Shown here in pieces: positions 13,801 through 25,743 of a DNA stretch of 64,000 nt. This stretch comes from Prunus persica (Eukaryota; Streptophyta; Magnoliopsida; Rosales; Rosaceae), in contig NC_034010.1 in NCBI RefSeq assembly GCF_000346465.2, positions 26,622,643 to 26,686,642 on the forward strand. Reading direction: 5' to 3'. Each line of letters starts with the position of its first letter. The first letter of the stretch is position 1. The notes beneath the pieces are model-generated. The model was not told where the DNA came from. It saw only the letters and a list, made by a program, of their open reading frames with translations, and did no database searches. A program made the translations under genes and the position numbers.

Positions 13801-15376
13801 TAATGTGGAGCTATATTATAAGGCTGTGCACTTCTACTTGCAAGAGCATCCAGATCTCATTAACGATCTTCTAAATGTGCTCGCACTTCGTGTAGATCAT
13901 ACACGTGTGGTTGACATTATGCGGAAGGTAATTGATTGTGCATGTATTTACTGGCAGCTTAGATTCTTAGTGCTCCTCCCCAATCCAACATTTTTTTTTT
14001 TACTGAAAGTATAGATAACGAATTGCATTTCCATGGCTCTTATGTTGAGATTCTTTTGCATTTGAATATGTTAGGCTGGTCACCTGCTTCTTGTGAAGCC
14101 ATACATGGTTGCAGTTCAGAGCAACAATGTCTCTGCTGTTAATGAGGCTTTGAATGCGATATATGTTGAGGAGGAAGATTATGAAAGATTGCGTGAATCA
14201 ATTGATTTGCATGATAGCTTTGACCAAATAGGCCTTGCTCAAAAGGTGAAATGCTTTCTATTTGTAGTTCGCTCTTTGTTTAATGTGTTTATTTGCAAGA
14301 GCCTTAAACTGTTTGTTTGGTCAGATTGAGAAACACGAGCTTCTGGAAATGAGACGTGTTGCTGCTTACATTTACAAGAAAGCAGGAAGGTGGAAGCAGT
14401 CCATTGGATTGTCAAAGAAAGACAAACTTTACAAAGATGCCATGGAGACAGCCTCACAGTCTGGTGACCGTGAACTTGCAGAGGAGTTGCTTGTTTATTT
14501 CATTGAACAGGTAAGGAGCTCTTTGGAAGAAAAAAGAAAATCCACTTATTGTTTTTTATTTTAATATTATTAGTGTTAGTAAATGTTTATTCTTTTGTTC
14601 AAATTGCAGGGAAAGAAAGAATGCTTTGCATCATGCCTGTTTGTCTGTTACGATTTGATAAGGGCAGATGTTGTCCTTGAACTTGCTTGGATGAACAACA
14701 TGATTGACTTTGCTTTCCCATATCTGCTACAGGTAATTTTTTAAGATCTTGTCCTGAACTTTCTTGTTTGTTAAGGTATTAACTGCCTGTTTTGTTTGTG
14801 GTTCCAAGCATTCTGCTTCTAAGCATTCATTGGACTTTCTTTAAATTGAAGTTGTTTGGTTTTTATTGGAATCTTTCATCGAAGAAGCAGCACGTTCAAC
14901 CCAGTTGAACATTATGTAATGGGAATCTTTCACATTCTCTGTTTTGCAGTTTATCCGTGAATACACTGGCAAAGTTGATGAACTAGTGAAGGACAAACTT
15001 GAAGCTCAGAAAGAGGTGAAGGCTAAAGAGCAGGAAGAGAAAGAAGTTATTGCACAGCAGGTATTCACTTTGAGATTGCTCCTATACTTTTGCCTTATAT
15101 AAAACTGTGTTCTATCAATTTGCCTACATTCGCTTAAAATCGTTCCAAATTTCCCCTTCTTGACTTATCTTTCTTTGCTTAAACATCATTTTGCATTATG
15201 ATTCATTGAATTAAATATGTTTGCAGAACATGTACGCTCAGTTGCTGCCTCTTGCTTTGCCTGCACCACCAATGCCTGGTATGGGAGGGGGGTTTGCTCC
15301 TCCGCCACCTATGGGAGGAATGCCACCAATGGGCATGCCACCTTTTGGCATGCCACCAATGGGCAGTAGCTATTGA
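4815..15376 (+). CDS. CHC: Clathrin heavy chain
   Basis: Thirty coding exons join in frame to about 1701 residues, close to the 1705 I recall for Arabidopsis CHC1. Exons: 4815-4859, 5171-5375, 5797-5885, 6021-6099, 6238-6365, 6836-6934, 7097-7205, 7560-7639, 7719-7946, 8031-8096, 8594-8710, 9269-9466, 9553-9669, 9766-9825, 10083-10169, 10382-10465, 10543-10677, 10770-10832, 10916-11020, 11102-11214, 11313-11565, 11647-11783, 11864-12142, 12227-13229, 13442-13927, 14075-14245, 14325-14510, 14610-14732, 14950-15060, 15227-15376. The product is the triskelion leg of clathrin coats at the plasma membrane and trans-Golgi. The N-terminal beta-propeller starts [10 protein letters not shown] and spans the first 330 residues or so, followed by the linker and alpha-solenoid repeats. 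The tail is rich in Pro, Met and Gly ([20 protein letters not shown]), as in plant heavy chains. All introns are GT..AG and no frame break was seen. The exon at 12227-13229 is unusually long for this gene. I cannot say whether it corresponds to CHC1 or CHC2. Confidence 0.97.
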
Positions 15377-16416
15377 GATGAACTATTCTTGTGGAACTGG
15401 ATCTTGAATTTGGTGTTTTAGTCAGTAGGGCAACCTATTCGATAGAACGTTCCAATTAGTGTAATTTTATGAAGGCTTACATGCCGTCATTTCCTTTTTA
15501 TTTTACTTTTCTAATTTGTTTTTGATGGGTTGAAAGGGTGCAGCTTAAATAATTGTGTCATAGGTTGTGTGGATATGTCGTCTTGTAATATTCTTTTGTA
15601 GCAGAGGCATTTTTTCTTTTTGGCTGTTGGTTGAGGGCGAGCTTAGAATTTTCTCCTCTGTATTATTGTTCTCGTTTTTCAAACTTGCCTGAGTATAATA
15701 CAAAACAGTACATTGATAATTTTGAAGTGCTTTATTTACACTCTTCTTTAATGTATGTCCCATTTGTAATTGATTGGTGCAGCAACAATTTGTTTTCCAA
15801 CTGCAAGTGCAGTTGACTGATTTTTAATCCTTCATGTTTGTCTTTTTCTTCTCAAACCTATTCAACGTTGAAGTTCCAAATCCGCTTGTCATTGCTTTGG
15901 GTTCAATGTGATAGGTAAAAGGATAATAAATAATATAAATTTTTGAAAAAGAGAAAAAGGAAAGAAATGCGAGAGAGAATAGTCGAATATAATTATAGAG
16001 TATAGCCGTGCTGATATACTATTAAAATATTTAAATATAATTATAGAGTGTGGCCGCTGTACCATTAAAATATTATAATATATTCAATGAGTACAGCCGC
16101 GCGGCTATACTATATTTGAATGATATTCAGAGTATGGCCAGGCGGCTGTACTGTTAAAATACTCTAATATATTCCAAGCGTATAGCCGCGCGGCTGTACT
16201 ATTAAAATATCGAAATATATTCAAAACGTACACTATACTGTTAAAATATTCGAACATATTCAAAATCTAAACGACGTCGTGTTCATTCTGTTTAGTGTTG
16301 TACTATCTTTCGGTCTCGTTACATAATCAGAAAATCGAAACGATCGAGTGGAGTCCTTTTTCATCATTCAATTTCCGGGCCTCTCTACAAATTCCCAATA
16401 CGATCGATCGACGTCA
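15377..16416. other. Intergenic: clathrin 3' UTR and ALG11 promoter
   Basis: The first 450 bases are T-rich and fit a 3' UTR. The second half carries the palindromic tandem repeat described separately (15998-16265). The last 150 bases before the ATG at 16417 must contain the ALG11 core promoter. No obvious TATA box was seen. Confidence 0.5.
15998..16265. repeat. Palindromic tandem repeat, about six degenerate units, in the ALG11 promoter
   Basis: Units of about 40-48 bases begin near 15998, 16046, 16089, 16130, 16178 and 16226. Each has a GC-rich core and an AT-rich arm of the type TACTRTTAAAATATTCGAA. In the third and fifth units the core contains the perfect 12-base palindrome AGCCGCGCGGCT, extended by imperfect arms (GTAYA..TRTAC). 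The first, second, fourth and sixth units are decayed versions. The block ends about 150 bases before the ALG11 start codon. Confidence 0.85.
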
Positions 16417-18560
16417 ATGGCTTACCAATTCGTGATTTGGGGTCTGATCACAGCTCTCTCAGCCTTGATCCTCAGATTCTCTCTCCAAATATTCACCGCC
16501 AGAAACAACAGAAAACGAGCGGTGGCCTTCTTCCATCCCTACACCAACGACGGCGGCGGCGGCGAGAGGGTCCTCTGGTGCGCCGTCAAAGCCATCCAGG
16601 ATGAAAACCCCTCCCTCCGCTGCCTCGTCTACACCGGCGACCATGACGCCTCCCCTCTCTCCTTGACCGCGCGCGCCCTCGACCGCTTTGGGGTCAAACT
16701 CCTTCACCCACCTAAGGTACTCTCTCTCTCACTTTCGTCTTCTATCAAGATTCAATTTGTTTTTTTTTTTTAAAACTTGAATTTTGGTTGGAATTTGAAG
16801 GTGGTGCATTTGAACAAGAGGAAGTGGATCGAGGAAGCCGCGTACCCACGCTTGACCATGATTGGGCAGAGCCTTGGCTCTGTCTACCTCGCATGGGAGG
16901 CCTTGACCAAGTTCACTCCTACTTACTATATCGACACCAGTGGCTACGCCTTTACGTATCCCCTTGCCAGGCTGTTTGGATGCAGAGTTATCTGCTACAC
17001 CCATTACCCTACAATCAGCTGCGACATGCTCTCTCGTGTTCGTCAGCGGAGCTCCATGTACAACAATGACGACTTTATTGCTCAGAGGTATATTTATCGT
17101 CGCTATTAACATGTGCTGATTGCTGATAATGATTGATGAATAATATGCTTTGCTATTTGTTTAGCCGAAAAAATCTCAACATGGATTGCTTTTGTTGTGT
17201 TGTTGTTGTAGCAATTGGTTATCCAGCTGCAAAGTCATCTACTACAACATATTTAGCCGGATGTATGGGATTGTAGGCTCTTGTGCCCATCTTGCTATGG
17301 TTAATTCTTCCTGGACTCAGTCCCATATCGAAAAGCTCTGGAACATCCCGGAACGGACTAAGCGTGTCTACCCTCCGTGTGATACTTCTGGACTTCAGGT
17401 TTGTTACCAGTGTCTTGACATTTTACTTGGGAACATGGTTTTACGAGTTATGAATGTGATAATGATGTGCTGCAAATATGCAATTGGATTTGCCTTTTAA
17501 CAAGTTTCTGCCCGAATAGGTGCTTTCTTTGGAGAGGCCAGTGGAACCGGTGAAACTTATATCTGTTGCACAGTTTCGGCCAGAGAAGGTGGGCATATAA
17601 ACCTTATGAGCACAAGGTACTAAGATTTTTGCGGCTCATTTGTGGGGCCTTTACTTGTTGTGGCTGCTGGCAAGTCCTTATGAACTTTGGTTATTTCTTT
17701 CTCAGGCACATGGCCTCCAACTTGAGGCCTTTGCAGCTGCCATAGGGAAATTAGATGCACACTTGCCCAGACCTAAGCTTCAGTTTGTGGGTAGCTGTCG
17801 GAATAAGTCGGATGAGGAAAGATTACAAAGTTTGAAAGATAAAGCAATTGAATTGAAAGTGGACGGGGATGTGGAATTTCATAAAAATGTCTTGTACAGG
17901 TCTGTGCTAGGGGTCTCATGTTCTGCATCCTTTTATGCTCGTCAAATTAATCTAGTCAAATGCTTATGCAAACATCTGAACTATTCTCTATTTGTAAATA
18001 AGTTTTCCTGAACTTGTTGGGTTATCTTTTATTCTTGTAATTTGATGACCCCTGTTTGGATTTGTTATTGCTTTCTTAGCTTGGTTAGTTTTCATGTCTA
18101 CAGGGACTTGGTGCAACTTTTGGCAGGTGCCATTGCAGGAATCCATTCAATGACTGATGAGCACTTTGGAATAAGTGTTGTGGAGTATATGGCTGCAGGA
18201 GCCGTCCCAATTGGTGAGCATCTCAAGTTATCTGTCATCTGAATCTGAACCAACAAACTCTGTAACTTATCTTATTCATTCTTTCCTGTGCTGATGTTCC
18301 TCATGTTTTCCCTTGTTTCAGCACATAATTCTGCTGGCCCAAAAATGGACATTGTCTTACCTGAAGATGGACAGCAAACAGGATTTCTTGCCTGCACCGT
18401 GGAGGAATATGCAGATGCCATCCTCAGTATCATAAAAATGCCAGAAACAGAGAGGCTCAAGATGGCTGCAGCTGCAAGGAAACGGGCTGACAGATATTCT
18501 GAGCAAAGATTCTATGAAGATTTCAAAGCTGCCGTCTCTCCAATACTTACCCAGGCTTAG
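16417..18560 (+). CDS. ALG11: ALG11, GDP-Man:Man3GlcNAc2-PP-dolichol alpha-1,2-mannosyltransferase
   Basis: Seven coding exons (16417-16716, 16801-17087, 17212-17398, 17520-17588, 17706-17899, 18104-18213, 18322-18560) encode 461 residues, close to the 463 I recall for Arabidopsis LEW3/ALG11 (At2g40190). The enzyme adds the fourth and fifth mannose to the lipid-linked oligosaccharide on the cytosolic face of the ER (family knowledge). A hydrophobic anchor spans about residues 5-27. The GT-B fold follows with a Gly-rich GGGGERVLW motif. The GT4 E-x7-E donor site reads EHFGISVVE, followed by [16 protein letters not shown]. The ATG at 16417 is used because the frame upstream of it has no other ATG. 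Splice phases all agree. Confidence 0.95.
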
Positions 18561-19170
18561 AAATAGTGGACTTGATATCAATCACAATATACTTGTAACT
18601 TAATAGAGAAGAACCCTTTCATCAGCCCTTAGTTTTATAACTTTTTTTTTCACTCCAAGTCTTACCAGTAACTCAAAAAGTTAGATTATGCTGCCGTCTC
18701 TAATCAGATTGTTATAATTTTGACGTCTATGATTTCATGTAGTTGAGAAATCCAAGTTTTCTGAGCGACTTTGTATTGCCTTTCACATATTTACAGTTCT
18801 TCTAGACATCCAATTTAGCCTTTTCTTTCCCTTTTTTTTTTTTTTTTTTCCTCTCTTTTCAACGTTAATATGGACAATGTTGAGCCATTAGATTTTTAAT
18901 TCAGTCAAGTTTGGATGAAATAAATGAAAGACCGCATTGATACTTCATTGTTTTTCATTATAAAACGACATGTCGTTGGGACATTGGAAAACAAAAAAAT
19001 AAAGAAGGCGGCGTGCTAGACACGAGCTAGGATAGGCTGTGGTGCCATCAAATTCTCATCCCCTTCCCTTGGATTACAGACCATTCACTCCTTCATTGCA
19101 CCACAACGCAGACACACGGTGTGTAACTCTCTCTCTCTCTCTAAATGGTTGGGCCGTAGACGACCAGAAA
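18561..19170. other. Intergenic: ALG11 3' UTR and upstream region of the next gene
   Basis: AT-rich, with a long T run near 18831-18850. A short CT repeat at about 19131-19142 lies just before the next ATG. No gene was seen. Confidence 0.5.
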
Positions 19171-20774
19171 ATGGCTGTTTCATTCTACTCGGCCGTTGGC
19201 TTCAATTCTATGGTAATTTCATGCTCCTCTTATGCACCATTCCGTCTTTTGTCTGTGTTCAATTTGTGTCTATGAATGCATGTTTATAGCGAATTACTAC
19301 AACTTGAACCAATTTTTTTCTTCTTTGTTCTCAACCCCTTCTGGGTTTTTGTTTTTCTGGTAGTTACTACTGATAATACCCACTTCAATATCTTTTTCTT
19401 TTGAAACATATAATATTCAACTGGGTTATGACCTTTAAAAGGATGAATCTTGGCTCAAGGGTCTTTTTTTCTGATGCCTTAACCCCAAAAAAGGAAATGG
19501 TCTGGATAAGGCTTTCTTTTAGTTGAGGTTTTTGACTGTTAGGACTTAATCCTACTGATGACTATTGTGCCAAATTTGTTTTTGTTTGACCCAAGTTTCC
19601 TGGAAGAAAGGAAGGCGCCTATGGTGATTTCATTTTTCAGAAAAGAAAACTTATGCCTCTCCTTTTATGATTTTCATCTATTGCTGTGTCTGCATGTTAG
19701 ATTGTTTGCTTAAGCGTCATGGTCAGAACTCAAGGGGGAATTTTTGTTTACCTTTCAAAACTTCGGTCTGTTTTATGAATGGAGAAGTACTTAGCTTCAC
19801 TCTTAGTTAGACTTGATCATTGATATGCTTTCTACTTTTTTGCATGATTGGTACGATGTCTCAATGCATCTAAATTAGAAATTTATTGTACCTTTCAAAA
19901 TTTGTGTTCTATATAGCTGAATAGTTTCATGCTCTCATTGCTAATGAACGGTTCAAGGGACTGTTTCTAACGACGTTGGAGATGATTGTTCAACAAATGA
20001 TTCTATAATTTACATAAGTTTTTTCTTTTCCATTTGAAGTTAAAAGCCAAGTACCAGAGCATGTCACAATTTTCTGCTGGAGCTTGTATACCTACGGCTT
20101 CCCAATTCACATCTTCATTCGGAACATTTAGGCCAAAGAGGGATATAAGCAAGAAAAGATGGGGCTTATGTCTTTCAGTTGCTGATAGCAATCGTCTTAC
20201 CACAGAGACCGATGATAAGGCTTCTGGAAATACTGCAAGTTCTCCTTCTGATGACCGATTACCAATTGTGAATTCTTCATCTTTGGGTTCTTCTGCCAAC
20301 GACAGTCAGTTCCAAACTAGTGTCCTAGATCAGTCAGGGACTCAAACCTCTGAGCCTTCCAATGGGTCTTCAGTTTCCTCAAGCCAGGAGCGGGACGCAC
20401 CTCTGTCACCTAATGTGCAATCTAAATCAAAAAGATTGCCGCTAACAGCTAGGGAGAGACTGAGGGCAGCCAAGGTTCTCAGGCGTTATAACACTGAAAC
20501 AAAGCCAACTAAAAAATCAGAGAGGGGCAAGAATGTATTAGATGCTCTCAGAGACAGTGAACGTGGGAAGAAAAGATCCGGACTTCCAGAGGCCCCTACA
20601 AACATTTTTGACGACAGCAAGCGAGGGATGCCAAAGCAGGGCCTAACTTGGGATTTTCCAGGGGGTGCTGATTTGTTTCTAATTATCTTCTCATTTGTAT
20701 TTATCAGCACGGTCATGTTTGCTACAACTTACGTTGTTTGGAAACTTGGTGCCATCCATTTCAATGAAAACTGA
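19171..20774 (+). CDS. Uncharacterised, probably plastid-targeted, single-TM protein
   Basis: Two exons (19171-19212 and 20040-20774) joined across an 827-base intron give 258 residues. I do not recognise the family by name. The N-terminal 60 residues are rich in Ser, Thr, Ala and basic residues and poor in acidic ones, like a transit peptide. A long Ser/Asn-rich disordered middle follows. Next is a basic segment (LTARERLRAAKVLRRYN) and a C-terminal hydrophobic helix of about 25 residues (about 225-249) with only a short tail. This layout suggests a membrane-anchored organelle protein with a disordered stromal or cytosolic part, which is inference. The short first exon is supported by an in-frame join and a good acceptor at 20038-20039. 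If the intron is not used, the first Met would be the one inside exon 2 at about 20061. Confidence 0.7.
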
Positions 20775-22923
20775 GGGATGGACTGTGGATTTGAAATCAA
20801 CATCGGGCGAGCCACCTTGATGCCTCCATATACCAAAGTTCTCCTTCGCAGCCACAGCCACAGGACTAGGATTTGAAATCATTTTAGGCAAGATATACAC
20901 GTCAATGTACAAAGATTTGCAGGGTCAATATTTGTTGTATCATGATCATGGGTATTCAACATTTACTGCTCGCATACTTTTGTAGCTTCATTGAAGATAG
21001 ACATATATGGTAACAGCTATTCAATTCCTTGAACTTCTTCCCTTTGTTTCCTACCTCCTCAAAAACAAGTCTCTCACTTTGTTGAAAATGAACAAAGAAA
21101 AAGCATTTCACTTTGTATTTCTGTCAAAATTTACATTGACCTTGAGATATTTTAGTGCAAAACGCAACCATATGTTGCGGCTCATTTCATTTGGGCAGAA
21201 TCTGATTCATCCCAAACGTCTTGCCAGGACTTTTAAAGCATGAGCTTTCTTAAGTTGGATCAAACATGCATGAACTCACCCATCTGTTCTCATGATCAAA
21301 CACGTGCTCATTTAATTTGCTGTCATCTATGACCAGAGAGAAGACCAAAGTGGGCTACACTGGAGCCATTCATATTTTCTTAGTCTTTAGACGTGGCACC
21401 TTTTATCATGGCTCCTGCCGACGGTGGATATAATTCAAGCAAATATGTTGAACCAAATGGGACCCGAAAAGACTGCGTTTGAGATATGGATTTTTAGAAA
21501 ATGAAGGAAGAAGAAGATACGGGAGCTATAAACACCACACAAATATGAGAAAATGGGCAACTCTGCAAAGCAAGTGGTTGATCAGATGTCGTATCAATCT
21601 TTAAAGTCCTCTTTATGGTGAGTAACAATGTTTGAGTGAAATCAGGGCCCTATATATCCGGCCGTTGATTCTTATTGAAGCATTTTTGTCTGCTTGTGCC
21701 GTACAGCACAAGCAAAACCCATGAAAATAGGACAAACCGAGCCACTAAAATGAGTGGCAACTTGTTAGGTTAATAAGGCATACAAGAAATAAATCTTGCT
21801 AGATTTAAGAGATCTCTTGGAAATTATCTGATCTGACAGTAAGATTATGTTTGACAATTGTCAATCCCGATTTTACATATTTAGCGATTAACAATTCTAG
21901 TTCGCTACCTAAAAACATAACATGTCAGACACACAAAAAAACTATTAAACATAAACAATATTGCACAATTGTCCTGATTTAGTGGGGATGAAAAAGCACA
22001 GTGGTGAGGTTTGATAGTTGTTCCTGAAAAAGCACAAGTCAGCTGCCAGCAGCTGTATCTCACTTGAATTGTGGGTGATGTGGCAGTGTGCTTTAGTCTT
22101 GTTACAGTTGTGTTAAGAGTAAGTTAGAACTTCCTAACAATGGTTGGTTTAAGGGGTTAATATGAGCTTTGTATATTTAAAGGCTGAAAAGCATTGTGCT
22201 AATATGAGTCAATTCTCATTAAACATCATAAAATTTCCTCTCTCTAAGCCTCATCCTTTTTCCTTCATGGGAGCTTACATGCTTCTCAATGCACACTCCA
22301 AATGAAAGAGAAAAGGTGGAGAGATTAGACAAAGTCACAACATTAATTAGCATTTTACAAATCTTATTCTCGTGGTTTTTATCACAAATGAAGTAGATGA
22401 TCCATCTTCCGTACTACTCTGTTACCAAGTCAATGCATGCACAGCAGAGCAGCTGCTATTAAGTTGATGATTCATCTTCATTTTTCATATTTGATAGTTT
22501 GATAACATAACATAATCTTCTCGTACAATATTTTACTACGGTTTTGCGAGTTTTGCTATAGGATGTTTCTAAATTGGTTTTGGTTTAGAAAGTTGATGTG
22601 GTGAGACAAATCTCTATGTCCTTTTGTGAACCCAAATCCAGTGAAATATATAGTGGATTAGGCATTCTTCGATTTTTCTAATTACCAAGAGCCCTTTAAG
22701 GTTTTGTTGTTTACTGATGAATCAAAAGAAAAGCAGGGAAAAAAAAAGTACAAAATACAAATAAAAATCGTATTGAGAAAAGCCGGATACGGCCAAAAGC
22801 AAATTTCATTTGACAAGTTAAAGGTTTTATGGATAACTACCGATCACTATCAAAGGTGTGGAGATCACACATTATTAGTGCAATGAACAGTAGATCTTGA
22901 TGTGAGATAAAAAGGCAAAGGGG
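20775..22923. other. Intergenic: 3' flank and bHLH promoter
   Basis: About 250 bases of probable 3' UTR, then AT-rich sequence with no recognisable gene, RNA or element. The part from about 22150 to 22923 is presumably the bHLH promoter. I cannot point to a convincing TATA box. Confidence 0.4.
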
Positions 22924-23836
22924 ATGGAGAGTATGGTTTTAGAGAAGTGTTGGTTGTTTTTGGCTATGGAGAATTGTTATTGTGCTGGTCCTCAAGGGGC
23001 AACCTGGGCTCCCTACAACTCTGCTGCACTGAGCAATGAGTCTTCCAGCTTTCCACTTCCGTGGCCTCCTCATGCCTCCAGCTCTACCCAATTCCAGTTT
23101 TGTGGGTTCCCAAATTCTTGGTCTGCAACGGCTGAAGGTGCTGATGAAGAAGACAGAGCTGCAACTGCTTCAAAGAGCCACAGCCAAGCAGAGAAAAGGC
23201 GCAGAGATAGAATCAATGCACAGCTTGCAACTCTAAGGAAACTAATTCCCAAGTCCGACAAGGTACTTAGTACAATATCACTTAATAATTCTCGATTCTC
23301 GAGAATTGACTGTCTAACAACATAACATGTCGAGGTTTCTACAGATGGACAAGGCGGCTCTGTTGGGAAGTGTGATCGATCATGTGAAGGATCTAAAGCG
23401 AAAAGCAATGGAAGTCAGCAAAGCCTTCATGGTTCCAACTGAAATGGATGAAATAACCATCGACTCTGATCCTGCTCAGGCTGCTGCAAACTCCGGCAGC
23501 AACAATATTAATATGAACAAAAGCAGGTGCAGTATCGTCATAAGGGCATCTGTTTGCTGCGATGACAGGCCAGAACTGTTCTCGGAGCTCATTCAAGTGC
23601 TCAAAGGCCTAAAGCTGACAGCAGTGAGAGCAGACATGGCAAGTGTGGGTGGCAGAATCAAAAGCGTTTTGGTCCTCTGTAAAGATGGTGAAGAAGATGA
23701 GGCTCTCTGCATAAGCACTCTCAAGCAGTCACTTAAGTTGGTTTTGAGTAAAATTTGTGCATCATCTATGGCACCAAACTGTCGAATTAGAAGCAAGAGG
23801 CAGAGGTTTTTCTTGCCATTTCAATACCCAAATTAG
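22924..23836 (+). CDS. bHLH transcription factor, bHLH51-like
   Basis: Two exons (22924-23262, 23345-23836) encode 276 residues. The basic region at about residue 85 reads SHSQAEKRRRDRIN, with the His, Glu and Arg positions needed for E-box/G-box binding. Helix 1 (LATLRKLIP), the loop and helix 2 (KAALLGSVIDHVKDLKRKA) follow. The intron falls inside the loop, after PKSDK, as in many plant bHLH genes. The C-terminal half has an ACT-like pattern (SIVIRASVCCDDRPELFSEL), typical of the group with bHLH30/32/51/106/107. Position next to ALG11 matches At2g40200 (bHLH51) as I recall it. A second Met at residue 15 could also serve as the start. Confidence 0.9.
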
Positions 23837-25743
23837 ATCTTATTTTGTTCCCAAGATTTTTTGAAGTGTGTGTGAATCAAGTGATTTATAGAGTACATTG
23901 AGTCTCTATTCTTTTCTTTGTGTTCTTCCCTTGGGAGACATGCTTCAATAATGGATTGTATTGACATGTGGAGAGATTAAGCTATAAGCTTGGTGGCATG
24001 CATAAGGCAATAAGGCAACTGTGGGCACAACAAGGAAGGAGCAGGAGGTGATTTATCATGTGTGGCTTCCTACCATATTGAAGAAGAGAAGTTTGCATGA
24101 TTAGATTGAACAATAAATATATATATGATGTTTTGCTTATTTTTGCCAAGTTGCATTAGCTGGCATCTTGTAATTGTACGCAATTTTGGAATTTGATAAC
24201 AAATAATTGCATTTCTGTTATTTTGGCCTAAGTTTATCTCTAATTGCATAATAAGAAGAGGGTGCTTGCCATGCTTTGCTTCACACATAGGATCGACTGC
24301 TACTTGGTTTGAAGAATCGCCAGATTTAGTTATTGATGTTTTGTACGAGGATTGTAATAAGTAATTTTTTTACTGGTATGATCTTAGGGGGACGGGGGGG
24401 TGCTCTAAAGGTGGCAAGGTTCATTTTCTCGTTTGCGGTTGTGAAGGTAGGCTACCTAGGTAGTCCGACGACCACTACGCCTTTATGTGTAGAGATGCTC
24501 GCCTAATCCTCTAAGACATAGCTTGAATTTTTGAGTACTTGTTTTCATCTTGCATTATCAATAAAATTATATCGCCTTTGGATGAAAAAAAAGAAGAGGG
24601 TGCTTCTAGGGATAGACAATGGGTACTCCTTGGACCAAATTACCACCGCACCACCACATCGCTAAACACTAAATGGGTATCTACATGGTCGTCTATATCC
24701 ATTAGTAAGGAGGCTATAATGACACGGAGTTCTTAATAGTCATCCGATCAATTACAGAGTCATTATTGTACAGCCGTATTAAACCCCTCAATATAACCCC
24801 TTTTTGGTGAATTTGTAAAGGTGCCATTTGAGTCTACCGCTCCAATTTGACGCAATTGAGGTTTGAGATGTTAATGATTATATACCTAATTTCTTGATAA
24901 TAAAAAATGCATTTAGCTACTCCACTTTGTTATCTACATCTACTTATTTCAACTCTTGTCAATCTTTTTTGGTCACAAACTTTGAATTCGATGCCTGCGA
25001 GTGTAGTAGTTGGAATTGATGTCATGTTGTAGAATTAAACTTGTCTACCAACTTTCTTTTTCCATCGTAATTAACTCCAGAAGTTGAGTTAATAATAATA
25101 TAGTTTATTTTTTAACTGTTTAACAAACGGATCCATGACATGACCATATTATCCACCCCTAATCTCGGTTCGGTAGTTCAGTAGTTGCTTCACACTCCTA
25201 TTCCGTTCCGTTTCCGTTCCATTAAGAAACGGATAGCCGTCACACTATCCTACTCTACATTCAACAAACTGCCCTTACTCTTTTTTTCTTTTTCCTTTTT
25301 CTGTTAATTCTTACGTGTGTGTGTGTGCGCCATCGTCACCATCCATCTCAAATCGAAGTCATGAGCCCTGATGGATCAGATTGATCTAGAGAATTGAGCT
25401 CTATAATCAAAAGAACCATCAGTCTTGATGGAAGTTATAACCTCCTACTTCTTAAACCCAATAGACAAGTTTGACAACAACAACAAAACCCAGCATTTCC
25501 CAGAGGCTTAATAATAATATTATCATACAAAATAAAATTTAAAAACAAAAAAACAGAAAGGAAAGAAACGCGTTTCAAGTTAATTTCTGTTATGTGAATC
25601 AGAGCGGTTTTACGGTTCATGCATGTCGCCAACCCAACCCCCCCACCCCATTCTTCAACCCCCCCTCTCTCCCTTCCCATTCTCAAATTCACACAATCCA
25701 TTTCTTCTCTCTCTCTCTAACTCCAACTGATCATCATCGTCGT
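23837..25743. other. Intergenic: bHLH 3' flank, short retroinsertion, MYB promoter
   Basis: A poly(A) retroinsertion with a 15-bp duplication lies at 24268-24590 (separate entry). From 24600 to 25560 the sequence is AT-rich with nothing recognised. A pyrimidine-rich leader with C and CT runs (about 25630-25720) precedes the MYB start. Confidence 0.5.
24253..24605 (+). mobile_element. Short poly(A) retroinsertion (truncated LINE or SINE-like) with target duplication
   Basis: The 15-base direct repeat AAGAAGAGGGTGCTT flanks the stretch on both sides (24253-24267 and 24591-24605). The enclosed 323 bases end in a run of A directly before the second copy. That is the signature of target-primed reverse transcription. 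No reverse transcriptase is present, so this is either a 5'-truncated LINE tail or a non-autonomous element. I see no convincing tRNA-type A and B boxes. Confidence 0.75.

Noticed and set aside
15998..16265. CRISPR-like array
   Set aside because: Repeats are degenerate, spacers are not distinct, and the organism is a plant.
16348..16416. N-terminal extension of ALG11
   Set aside because: The upstream frame is open but begins with GTG, not ATG. The ATG at 16417 gives the family length and a normal membrane anchor.
25592..25743. N-terminal extension of the MYB protein
   Set aside because: The frame is open in the C-rich leader, but it has no in-frame ATG and subgroup-22 proteins start close to the R2 repeat.
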